From Candidatus Sigynarchaeota archaeon (lineage in GTDB: Archaea; Asgardarchaeota; Jordarchaeia; Jordarchaeales; Jordarchaeaceae): a DNA stretch of 10,309 nt. Position 1 is the stretch's first letter. Each line of letters opens with the position of its first letter. The DNA lies in contig JAUQYY010000311.1 of assembly GCA_030587505.1 (NCBI GenBank), forward strand, positions 1-10,309, read 5' to 3'. Below are positions 1 through 6,254 of this stretch, in pieces. The notes under the pieces were generated by a model. That model had not been told where the DNA came from, did no database searches, and saw only the letters and a list, made by a program, of their open reading frames with translations. The position numbers were made by a program, and so were the translations under genes.

Positions 1-1
1 G

Positions 2-997
2 AACAGGGTTATGGAGAGGTTTTATTCCTGCACGTTGTGCGGTGCGTGTGACTACAAGTGTAGAGAGTTGACGGGGAAAAGCCCCCTGAAGATTTTCACG
101 GAGGTGCGTAGGGGCCTAGTTAACATGGGGGTGGGTCCGCACCCGGCGCACAGGGCGCTGCTCCAGAACGTGTTGGAATATGATAACCCGCAGGGAATGC
201 CCAGGGAGAAGAGGCACGAGCGTGTGGCGGACCTAATCGGCGGTAAAAACCTGTCTAGGAACGCCTCACTCCTGTATTTCGTGGGCTGCGTCCCCGCGTA
301 CTCTGACAACGTTCCCTCGCACGCAGCCAACACGGTTAAGCTGCTACTGAAAACAGGCACAGAGTTCAGGCTACTGCCAGACGAGCCCTGCTGCTCGCAC
401 GTGCTGATTAAAACCGGACAGGAAGACATAATCGTTGACTACCTCAAAGAGGCTTTCAGGAGGGTTAACGAGGCTGGAGCTGAAACAGTACTTTTTACGT
501 GTCCGGCCTGCTACCGGGCGTTCAAACACGAGATTCCAAGGATACTCGGCGTGGAACCCGATTTCGAGTGTATCACAGCACCCGAACTCCTGCTTCGCCT
601 AATAGACGAAGGAAAACTACGCCTCAACGGGAGAAGAAACGAGGAGGTTTTGGTAACCTACCATGATCCATGCCACTTGGGGAGGTACAGCGGAATCTAC
701 GACGAGCCGAGAAGAGTCTTGGAGTCTCTTGAGGGAGTGAGACTCGTTGAGATGCCGAGGAGAAGGGAGGCCTCATGGTGCTGCGGTGTAGGCGGTGGAG
801 CAAAAACAGCTTTTCCAGACTTCTCGAAGAGAACGGCGGAGGAGAGAATCAGGGAAGCACAATCAACCGGTGCGTCGGTCCTGGTGACCGCGTGCCCCGC
901 CTGCGAAAGCGGATTCACAGATGCGCTGAAAACACAGCAGGGGAAAAACGGTCTGAGGGTTATGGACCTCATCGACATTGTAGTACAGTGGCTGTAG
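2..997 (+). CDS. HdrD/GlpC/LutA-like iron-sulfur protein with two CCG domains, 5'-truncated by the window edge
   Basis: This is an electron-transfer subunit of the heterodisulfide reductase D/GlpC/LutA type. Such proteins carry [4Fe-4S] clusters and work with a flavoprotein or membrane partner. Numbering from the ATG at 11, a ferredoxin-like motif CTLCGACDYKC lies at residues 7-17. Two cysteine-rich CCG domains follow: the first has C93, C127-C128 and C164xxC167, and the second has C221, C257-C258-G and C295xxC298. The ATG at 11 is unlikely to be the true start. The frame is open to the edge (Asn-Arg-Val precede the Met), no Shine-Dalgarno stands before it, and the family normally has a first CxxCxxCxxxCP cluster some 30-50 residues upstream, which must lie outside the window. 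The gene converges on the next, minus-strand gene. Family membership is clear. Whether the partner is a heterodisulfide reductase, a lactate/glycolate oxidase or a glycerol-3-phosphate dehydrogenase cannot be decided here. Confidence 0.88.
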   Translation, partial: NRVMERFYSCTLCGACDYKCRELTGKSPLKIFTEVRRGLVNMGVGPHPAHRALLQNVLEYDNPQGMPREKRHERVADLIGGKNLSRNASLLYFVGCVPAYSDNVPSHAANTVKLLLKTGTEFRLLPDEPCCSHVLIKTGQEDIIVDYLKEAFRRVNEAGAETVLFTCPACYRAFKHEIPRILGVEPDFECITAPELLLRLIDEGKLRLNGRRNEEVLVTYHDPCHLGRYSGIYDEPRRVLESLEGVRLVEMPRRREASWCCGVGGGAKTAFPDFSKRTAEERIREAQSTGASVLVTACPACESGFTDALKTQQGKNGLRVMDLIDIVVQWL

Positions 998-1064
998 TCA
1001 TTCCATGACCCCAAGAATCACAGACTCTCAGAGAGAATGAGCCTATAGGTGAAACGTAGCCGGC

Positions 1065-1070
1065 TTTTTT
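1065..1070 (+). terminator. T-run, possible archaeal-type terminator of the HdrD-like gene
   Basis: Six consecutive T residues lie 67 bases past the stop codon of the iron-sulfur protein gene, in the gap before the convergent gene. Archaeal transcription commonly ends at oligo-T on the non-template strand, without a required hairpin. Only the run itself is seen, so the call is tentative. Confidence 0.35.
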
Positions 1071-1088
1071 GGGTACTAGGCAGGGTTC

Positions 1089-1106
1089 TCTGAGCTGCAT
1101 CTCAGA
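1089..1106. repeat. Short inverted repeat between convergent genes
   Basis: TCTGAG (1089-1094) and CTCAGA (1101-1106) are exact reverse complements around a six-base loop. A second small palindrome, CTCTCAGAGAG, lies at 1024-1034. Both sit between the two convergent genes, where a hairpin could help end transcription from either side. The stem is only six base pairs and could be chance. Confidence 0.25.
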
Positions 1107-1110
1107 CCAG

Positions 1111-1638
1111 TTAGTGTTTTGGATTCGAACCGGATTGGTGCAAGTCTGGCTCGGGTTCCTCGTAGCTGTTTGGTTTGCTGTTTTCCACGGTGGTGGCGTG
1201 TTCTTCTACGCTCTTCCTAGCGTACAGGAATTCCAGGAGGGTTAGTCTGAGGGGGATGCCGAGCACGAGCACCAGGTGCATGAGGGGTATCGCGGGAGGA
1301 TACCTGTAGGTAAGCCACGCGTCCAGCACAAGGAAGAAGAATATTCCTAGCATGAGGCTCCGCGTCTCTTTAAGGATTTCGGGGAGGCTTAGGTCAAGGA
1401 TGCTTGTCAGTCTTGTCTGGTGGAGGTCAACCCCGCTGCTCTCCAGCGCCTCGTAGTCTTCCCTGTCTACGGTGTGCATTGTGAGTTCACGGTAAACTAT
1501 TCCAATCACGACGACTGCGACTCCAGTGTAGAAAATCCAGTTGTGCAAGCCCTGAAAAATGTGGTAGATGGTCCAGGCTGCAACGGGAGTGTAAAGCAGG
1601 GATAAGGGTAGCACGCTCAGAGGGTTTTCAACGCTCAT
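1111..1638 (-). CDS. Polytopic membrane protein of unknown function (probably the C-terminal part of a frameshifted gene)
   Basis: I do not recognise the family. The 175-residue frame has four hydrophobic segments at about residues 7-29, 34-50, 94-112 and 117-139. A charged loop (about 51-93) separates the two pairs, and a hydrophilic acidic tail runs from about 141 to 175. The nominal ATG start overlaps the stop of an upstream minus-strand frame as TGATG, which would fit translational coupling. However, no purine-rich Shine-Dalgarno precedes it: the bases before it on the minus strand are pyrimidine-rich (CCTCCTC). The upstream frame ends in an unfinished hydrophobic helix (STLMFSTVAASASLVLLGI) that this frame could complete. 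I therefore think it more likely that one gene of about 236 residues with five helices has been split by a missing base near 1640. The membrane-protein call is firm; the start is not. Confidence 0.65.
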   Translation of the reverse strand: MSVENPLSVLPLSLLYTPVAAWTIYHIFQGLHNWIFYTGVAVVVIGIVYRELTMHTVDREDYEALESSGVDLHQTRLTSILDLSLPEILKETRSLMLGIFFFLVLDAWLTYRYPPAIPLMHLVLVLGIPLRLTLLEFLYARKSVEEHATTVENSKPNSYEEPEPDLHQSGSNPKH

Positions 1639-1821
1639 CAGATGCCGAGGAGGACTAGTGATGCGGAGGCAGCCACGGTGGAAAACATTAGGGTTGAGCT
1701 TTCACGGGTGTGAATCCTACTGTTAAGATACGTGAAGGTTCTATCCTCAGGGGTTCCCTTTCCAGTCCTTTCGCTTTTCAACAGTGATCTCTCCACTCTT
1801 CTTCTCCGGTGGGGCACCCAC
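1638..1821 (-). pseudogene. N-terminal fragments of the same membrane-protein gene, in two other frames
   Basis: Reading the minus strand from 1821, a short hydrophilic frame with a GTG start gives 24 residues (GAPPEKKSGEITVEKRKDW and on) and stops at 1747-1749. Exactly there, a second frame takes over with sensible sequence: EDRTFTYLNSRIHTRE, then the hydrophobic STLMFSTVAASASLVLLGI, ending at 1638. In the region where the first frame reads well, the second frame is arginine-rich (HRRRRVERS), as is usual for out-of-frame translation. Joined, the pieces make a plausible hydrophilic N-terminus plus a first membrane helix that leads into the four-helix frame at 1111-1638. A 61-codon frame from a GTG at 1823 also spans this stretch, but its first 25 residues look like noise. 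No Shine-Dalgarno is evident for either start. An alternative is a genuine small coupled gene. Confidence 0.45.
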
Positions 1822-1933
1822 ACTCTGAGGAAGGCCTAGCCCTTGCCTCTCCGCACGGCTGAAACCGCGGTAACTCTTTTGGTTCCAAGGCCGCTGGAAA
1901 ACGTGATTTGTGAGTTCGCCGAGCTTTTGGTGC

Positions 1934-1949
1934 CCTAAAAAGTATTAGG
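1934..1949 (-). terminator. Possible weak terminator after the SIS remnant
   Basis: Reading the minus strand, the SIS remnant ends in TAA (1945-1947). The same spot forms CCTAA-6 bases-TTAGG with five T residues just past the stop. It may be a short T-run terminator, although the stem is only five base pairs. The remaining bases to 1824 hold no gene or clear promoter that I can see. Confidence 0.25.
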
Positions 1950-2436
1950 AGGCTGGTCCCTTAAAGCCTTGTTGTGTGGAAGAATTTAATTTTTCTGGTA
2001 GGGAGTTTTGTGAGGGAGCCGGAAACGAGAAGAGGTGGAACGTGTCGGAGCCACCAGTGTCGTAGGTCTCCGCACACACCACTATTTTGTGGTCCACGAT
2101 CTTGGTTAGGGGAGACTCATCAACAGACACCACTCCAACGGTGAAGGCTCCGAGGTCTTTCGCCTTCTTAACCGCGTTAATCGTGTCCGGGTGGAGCCCG
2201 AACCCGAAAAAGCGGTAACCGCGGTCCGCTCGTCAACGGGCCTGCTGTTGACCATAGACTCGGTTGAATCCATATCGAACGATTCCATTCCGGCGTATTT
2301 CCAGAAAACAGGTGCTGAGGTCAGCCCTATGAACTGGCTGGTTCCCAGAGACCTTAGCTCACTAAGTGGTCTTATTTTTGCAAACCATATGCCAGCCCGG
2401 TCTTGCCTGTGTTGGCGCTTTTCAAATGTTCGGTAC
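1945..2436 (-). pseudogene. Frameshifted and 5'-truncated SIS-domain sugar-phosphate isomerase (KpsF/HxlB-like)
   Basis: No single frame is long here, but joining three minus-strand frames gives a recognisable sugar-isomerase (SIS) fold. First comes LKSANTGKTG (about 2433-2395, the TGxGKSG loop of KpsF-type proteins). Next, in a second frame, come GIWFAKIRPLSELRSLGTS and FIGLTSAPVFWKY, and then RPVDERTAVTAFSGSGST, the second SIS phosphate-binding strand and loop (SxSGxT). Finally, in a third frame, come PDTINAVKKAKDLGAFTVGV and SVDESPLTKIVDHKIVV. One extra G near 2395 and one extra C on the minus strand at the run 2189-2191 would restore continuity. The N-terminal helices and the first beta strand expected before TGKTG are missing, because the upstream DNA is the acyl-CoA ligase 3' end. 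So the gene is both broken internally and cut at its 5' end. Known SIS proteins interconvert aldose and ketose phosphates; the substrate here is unknown. It could be real decay or, for the internal shifts, sequencing error. Confidence 0.6.
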
Positions 2437-2443
2437 GATATTC

Positions 2444-4069
2444 TTACGGTTTTTGTTGTTTCTCTTTTTCTAATTCTCTCTTTAGTTTTATTCCGGCTTT
2501 TTTCCTATCCCATGTTTCCGGTGTAACCTTTTTTAGTAGTTCTTTTATCACTTTATGGCCATCTAGTTCCTTCGGGAGATTTTCTGAGAATTCAACGTAT
2601 CTTGGTACCATAAAATATGCCATTTTTTCATCGCAGTACTTTATTAACTCTTCCGGTTCGAGTTTTTTTCCTTCCTTTAACACCACCACTACTTTAACCT
2701 CTTCACCAACGATTTCATCAGGTACCCCAACAACCGCACATTCTTTAACGCTTGGGTGCGAATTTATTATCCTCTCTACTTCCTTTGATGAGATATTTTC
2801 TCCCGCTCTTCTAACCATGTCCTTTTTTCTGTCAACAAAGTAGTAGTATCCTTCAGCGTCTTTATATGCTACGTCTCCCGTATGGAACCAGAGATTTCTG
2901 AACGCAGCTAGAGTCTTCTCTGGCATCTTGTAGTATCCATCCATTATGATGTATGGTATGAGGGGTCGTACAACTATTTCGCCTGGCTTACCTATGGGAA
3001 CCTCATTGTCGTCTTCATCAAAAAGTTTCACATCAAAATATTTTGTATGGGCTTTGCCGCATGATCCAATTTTGATATCTTCGTAAGTTGTGGTTATTAC
3101 ACAGTCTGTCTCAGTCAAACCGTAGCTGTCAATTAGTTTTACATTAAACCTCTTTTGGAACTCTTCCTGTATATCAGGAGGAACATGTCCACATATGAAT
3201 AACCTTAAAGAATGTTTATTATCATCCGGTTTTCTGGGCATCTTATACAAAATTCTTAAAATGGGCTCAAAGCCTCCTGTCAAGGTAGCTTTGTATTTTC
3301 TAATTTCATCCCAAAATCTTGTTGCGCTAAATCCTTTCCGCAGTACAATGGTGGCGTCTGCGAGTAAAGGAGCTAGTGTGCCTCCGCACTGTCCGGCTTC
3401 ATGAAACAACGGTAGATAATGGTACATTCGATCGTCGGGTGTACACCCACTTATGTGAACGTACATAAATCCTTGGAATAGCATTTGATTGTGTGTCACC
3501 ATAACTCCTTTGGAGGGCCCAGTCGTACCAGATGTGAATAGAATCGCCATTAAATCATTGTATTTGACAGGTATTTGTGGGGAAGCGGCAGGATTATCGA
3601 GCAACTTTTGGTATGGTTCTAAGGAGAAGCTCTCAAACGTTTGCTCCGACTGAAAAGGATGAATGACTACCTTCTCAACCTTGGGAAGATCATTTTCGAT
3701 TTCTTTAACTTGAGGAGCAAAAGTTTCACTTAATACCAAGATTTTTGCATCGGAATAGTCGATTAAATATTGAAGAAGGTCACCCTTATGGAAAACGTTT
3801 AGAGGAGCCTCGATGGCACCGATTTTCGAAAGAGCAAACCATGTGTAAATGTACTCTGGACAATTTTCCATCATTATTGCAACTTTATCTCCCTTTTTAA
3901 CACCCATCTTAAGAAATCCATTTGCGACTCTGTTGACTGTCTCATTTAACTTTCTGTAAGATATTTCCTGATCATCAAAAATTAGAAAGGTCTTATCCCT
4001 ATTTTTCTCCGCCTTTTCATCCAAGATTCTCCCTAGTACATTTTTCTCACTAGTCTTGAAATGACTCAT
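2444..4069 (-). CDS. AMP-forming acyl-CoA synthetase/ligase (CaiC-like class I adenylate-forming enzyme)
   Basis: The enzyme activates a carboxylic acid with ATP to the acyl-adenylate and then transfers it to CoA. It is cytosolic. With 544 residues from the upstream GTG at 4078, it has the family's normal length. Motifs in that numbering are the ATP loop LFTSGTTGPSKG (180-191), YGLTETD (319-325), FHTGD (398-402), the hinge DRKKD (416-420) and the RRAGENISS segment (423-431). The catalytic C-terminal lysine is expected in the PKxxxGK region; here it reads LPKELDGHKVIK (501-512), with one extra residue, so K509 is the likely equivalent. I place the start at ATG 4069, giving 541 residues, because the GTG at 4078 is part of the Shine-Dalgarno GGAGGTG. 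It is the last gene of the minus-strand operon, 88 bases after hyuA, with no T-run between. It resembles crotonobetaine/carnitine-CoA ligases, but the substrate is undetermined. Next to a HyuAB carboxylase-like pair it would fit activation of a beta-keto acid. Confidence 0.9.
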   Translation of the reverse strand: MSHFKTSEKNVLGRILDEKAEKNRDKTFLIFDDQEISYRKLNETVNRVANGFLKMGVKKGDKVAIMMENCPEYIYTWFALSKIGAIEAPLNVFHKGDLLQYLIDYSDAKILVLSETFAPQVKEIENDLPKVEKVVIHPFQSEQTFESFSLEPYQKLLDNPAASPQIPVKYNDLMAILFTSGTTGPSKGVMVTHNQMLFQGFMYVHISGCTPDDRMYHYLPLFHEAGQCGGTLAPLLADATIVLRKGFSATRFWDEIRKYKATLTGGFEPILRILYKMPRKPDDNKHSLRLFICGHVPPDIQEEFQKRFNVKLIDSYGLTETDCVITTTYEDIKIGSCGKAHTKYFDVKLFDEDDNEVPIGKPGEIVVRPLIPYIIMDGYYKMPEKTLAAFRNLWFHTGDVAYKDAEGYYYFVDRKKDMVRRAGENISSKEVERIINSHPSVKECAVVGVPDEIVGEEVKVVVVLKEGKKLEPEELIKYCDEKMAYFMVPRYVEFSENLPKELDGHKVIKELLKKVTPETWDRKKAGIKLKRELEKEKQQKP

Positions 4070-4075
4070 TTGATT

Positions 4076-4082
4076 CACCTCC
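4076..4082 (-). promoter_or_regulatory. Shine-Dalgarno of the acyl-CoA ligase; decides the start
   Basis: On the minus strand GGAGGTG is followed by six bases and then ATG at 4069. The longer reading frame would begin at the GTG inside this element, so the ATG three codons downstream is the better start. Confidence 0.8.
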
Positions 4083-4155
4083 AGAATCTACTTTTTCGTT
4101 TCCTTTCTACCTGAGTGCCCCTTACAAGTTCATTGTCGCTCTTTTTTACGTCCGG

Positions 4156-4179
4156 TATTAGGTAACTCTTATTAGGTAA
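4156..4179. repeat. Ten-base direct repeat across the hyuA stop codon
   Basis: TATTAGGTAA occurs at 4156-4165 and again at 4170-4179 on the plus strand, spaced 14 bases apart. The left copy includes the hyuA stop codon and the right copy lies in its last codons. It may be a small slippage duplication. The remaining bases between hyuA and the ligase show no clear TATA box, terminator or small gene. Confidence 0.4.
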
Positions 4180-6242
4180 TTGCCATATTTTGTAACACTC
4201 AAACTACTTTTCGGAGGGACTACTATAGTAGTTGTAGGTTCTTCCACTATCGCTGGACCATCAATTTTGTTGCCAAATCCCAGCTTTTCTCCATCGTAGA
4301 CTGACGTTTCAACGAGTCCTCCATTCTCTCTGAAGTAAGCATCCCTAACACCCTTTAGAGCAGAAGAACTATCCTCGCCCACATAGGGCAACTCTACAGC
4401 TTGGGGTTTTGGGAGCCTTCCGATTCCGCTTACTCGCCAAGCAAGACATTCAATATGTGATTCGGGATCTCTGACAGCGTAATATCTAAAGTGGGCGTCA
4501 TGAAAATCGTTGATTAGTTGTGGTAAATTCTCCTCTGTTATTCTACTAGTCCTTAATGGCACATCTAGTTCGTAGACTTGGTATGGATACCTAGCTTCCA
4601 CAAAATACCTTAGCTCTCTATTTTCAGGGGCTATTTTCGCTTTTTCTAAAAATTCCTTAGCGTGTTTTTCAAGCGTTTCTAGAACACGGTTTACGCTTTT
4701 AAAGTCAAAGGAATCACTTGTAGTGTAGTGAGACGCTCTGAAGTCCTGTTTTATGTCCGAAACTAGTCCTCCATAAGAGCTTAGAGTTCCAGCCATTTTT
4801 GGGATTATGATTTCTTTCACGCCAAGCTCTTTTGCAATTTCTGCTACATGAATACCAAAGGCGCCACCGCCACCAACCAAAAGCGTTTTGCGAGGATCGA
4901 CACCCTTTCGTGTAGCTAAATCTCTTAAAGCAACTATCATATCGTAATTAGCGGTGACGTAAACGCGACTAGCTGCCTCTATTAAATCTATGTTGAGTAT
5001 GTCTGCTAATTTTTCTTTTATCGCTTTTTCTGCCTCACTTGGATAAATCTTCATTCTTCCTCCCAAGAAGTATTCTGGGTTCAGATAGCCAAGCACCAGA
5101 TTTGCATCGGTCACAGTAGGTTCTACTCCTCCCAAACCATAACACGCAGGCCCCGGCTCGGCTCCGGCACTGTGCGGACCAACATGTAGATATCCGGCTG
5201 GATCAATCCAAGCGATGCTACCCCCACCAGACCCTACACTCTCAACATCCACCTTCGCTATTCCTAGCTTATCTCCTCCTACTTCTGTAGGGTTTACTTT
5301 AGCCTCTCGAGTGAGAATTATTTCACCATCCCTAACAAAAGATACGTCAAAACTGGTTCCACCCATATCGATTCCGATGACGCTAGTTGCACCTTTTTCT
5401 AGAGTACCAATGTTTAAAGCCGCTATAGGAAGCATGCTTGGACCGGAACCAACAGTAAATATTGGCCTATCTACAACTTCTGATGAGCCTAATACTCCAC
5501 CGGAGCATGTCATTACATAGAAACTTCCTGCGAATGCGTTTTCTTTTAGCCAATTCTCTAGGTTGTAAACATACTCACCCATAATTTTACGCAGTGAGCT
5601 GTTAATGACTGTTGCGATGAATCGGCGATACTCACGGATAATGGGATTCACTCTATGACTAAGGTCGTAGGCTACTTGTGGCCACTCCTCCTCAATTATT
5701 TCGCCTATTTTTTGTTCATGTATGGGATTTAAGAAAGACCATAAGAGACAAACTGAAATTGCTTCAACATTCCATTTCTTAAGTTTTCGAATCACCTCTC
5801 GTACTTCATCCTCATTAAGAGGAATCTCTACCTCACCCTCGGAGTTTATCCTTTCTGTTACAGGCAAAGTTAGATATCTAGGCACGTAGGGGGGAGGATA
5901 GTCAATTTTCCAATTGAAAGGTTGCTCCTTTCCTCCTTCTCTAGCTAGTAAAACATCTCTAAATCCTCTTGTTGTAATAACTCCCACCTTAGCTGCTTTT
6001 CTTTCGATAAGAGCATTCGTGGAAGCAGTTGTACCGTGGATGATGATAGTTGTCTTTCTAAGCAGCTCAGCCACACTAACGTTAAGATTTTCAGAGGCGA
6101 GTTTTATAGCATTTATGACACCCTCTCTTAAGTCACGTGGCGTTGTGGGCGTTTTATGTATTTGTATTTCTCCTGTTTTTTCATCAAAAACCAGTAAATC
6201 GGTGAAGGAGCCTCCCACATCTATAGAAATCCTGTAGCTCAT
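4158..6242 (-). CDS. hyuA: HyuA: hydantoinase A / acetone-carboxylase beta-type ATP-binding subunit
   Basis: This is the ATPase-like (ASKHA-fold) subunit of the hydantoinase/oxoprolinase/acetone carboxylase superfamily. It phosphorylates or activates the substrate with ATP, in complex with HyuB. At 694 residues it has the family's normal length. Visible motifs are the N-terminal phosphate loop DVGGSFTD (8-15), HGTTASTNALIERK (69-82), the second ATP loop IDMGGTSFDV (291-300), GSGGGSIAWID (337-347), GPHSAGAEPGPACYGLGG (355-372), PTVTDANLVLGYL (375-387), a glycine-rich GGGGAFG (457-463), GTLSSYGG (485-492) and the closing GPAIVEEPTTTIVVPP (662-677). The ATG start is supported by GGAGGTGATG just upstream, which overlaps the end of hyuB; only four bases separate the hyuB stop from this start, so the two are translationally coupled. 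ATP-dependent hydantoinase, 5-oxoprolinase-type hydrolase and ketone carboxylase cannot be told apart by these motifs alone. The gene symbol denotes the family. Confidence 0.92.
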   Translation of the reverse strand: MSYRISIDVGGSFTDLLVFDEKTGEIQIHKTPTTPRDLREGVINAIKLASENLNVSVAELLRKTTIIIHGTTASTNALIERKAAKVGVITTRGFRDVLLAREGGKEQPFNWKIDYPPPYVPRYLTLPVTERINSEGEVEIPLNEDEVREVIRKLKKWNVEAISVCLLWSFLNPIHEQKIGEIIEEEWPQVAYDLSHRVNPIIREYRRFIATVINSSLRKIMGEYVYNLENWLKENAFAGSFYVMTCSGGVLGSSEVVDRPIFTVGSGPSMLPIAALNIGTLEKGATSVIGIDMGGTSFDVSFVRDGEIILTREAKVNPTEVGGDKLGIAKVDVESVGSGGGSIAWIDPAGYLHVGPHSAGAEPGPACYGLGGVEPTVTDANLVLGYLNPEYFLGGRMKIYPSEAEKAIKEKLADILNIDLIEAASRVYVTANYDMIVALRDLATRKGVDPRKTLLVGGGGAFGIHVAEIAKELGVKEIIIPKMAGTLSSYGGLVSDIKQDFRASHYTTSDSFDFKSVNRVLETLEKHAKEFLEKAKIAPENRELRYFVEARYPYQVYELDVPLRTSRITEENLPQLINDFHDAHFRYYAVRDPESHIECLAWRVSGIGRLPKPQAVELPYVGEDSSSALKGVRDAYFRENGGLVETSVYDGEKLGFGNKIDGPAIVEEPTTTIVVPPKSSLSVTKYGNYLIRVT

Positions 6243-6244
6243 TT

Positions 6245-6254
6245 CATCACCTCC
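6245..6254 (-). promoter_or_regulatory. Shine-Dalgarno of hyuA, embedded in the hyuB 3' end
   Basis: GGAGGTGATG on the minus strand is a near-full match to the anti-Shine-Dalgarno. Its GGAGG encodes the last arginine codons of HyuB and the TGA in it is the hyuB stop, so the two genes are tightly coupled. Confidence 0.75.

Noticed and set aside
775..1008. Plus-strand frame of 77 codons inside the iron-sulfur protein gene
   Set aside because: It overlaps the second CCG domain in another frame and its sequence shows no motif.
1638..1823. A stand-alone 61-residue Arg-rich small protein
   Set aside because: Its first 25 residues are Arg-rich noise while another frame reads well there, and it has no Shine-Dalgarno. 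I prefer fragments of one membrane-protein gene, although a small coupled gene is not fully excluded.
2191..2526. Plus-strand frame of 111 codons across the composition junction
   Set aside because: It is antisense to the SIS motifs and the ligase 3' end, its C-terminal half is a run of hydrophobic residues from T-rich DNA, and no ribosome-binding site was seen.
2403..2843. Plus-strand frame of 146 codons antisense to the ligase gene
   Set aside because: It is Ser/Phe/Thr-rich low-complexity translation and lies opposite a clearly conserved ligase frame, so it is a shadow.
4070..4157. Internal promoter or small RNA between hyuA and the ligase gene
   Set aside because: Only A-rich stretches are seen on the coding strand; there is no convincing TATA/BRE pair, no T-run terminator and no conserved fold.
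5215..5520. Plus-strand frame antisense to hyuA
   Set aside because: It lies opposite conserved ATP-loop coding sequence and is Pro/Ser-rich, typical of an antisense shadow.
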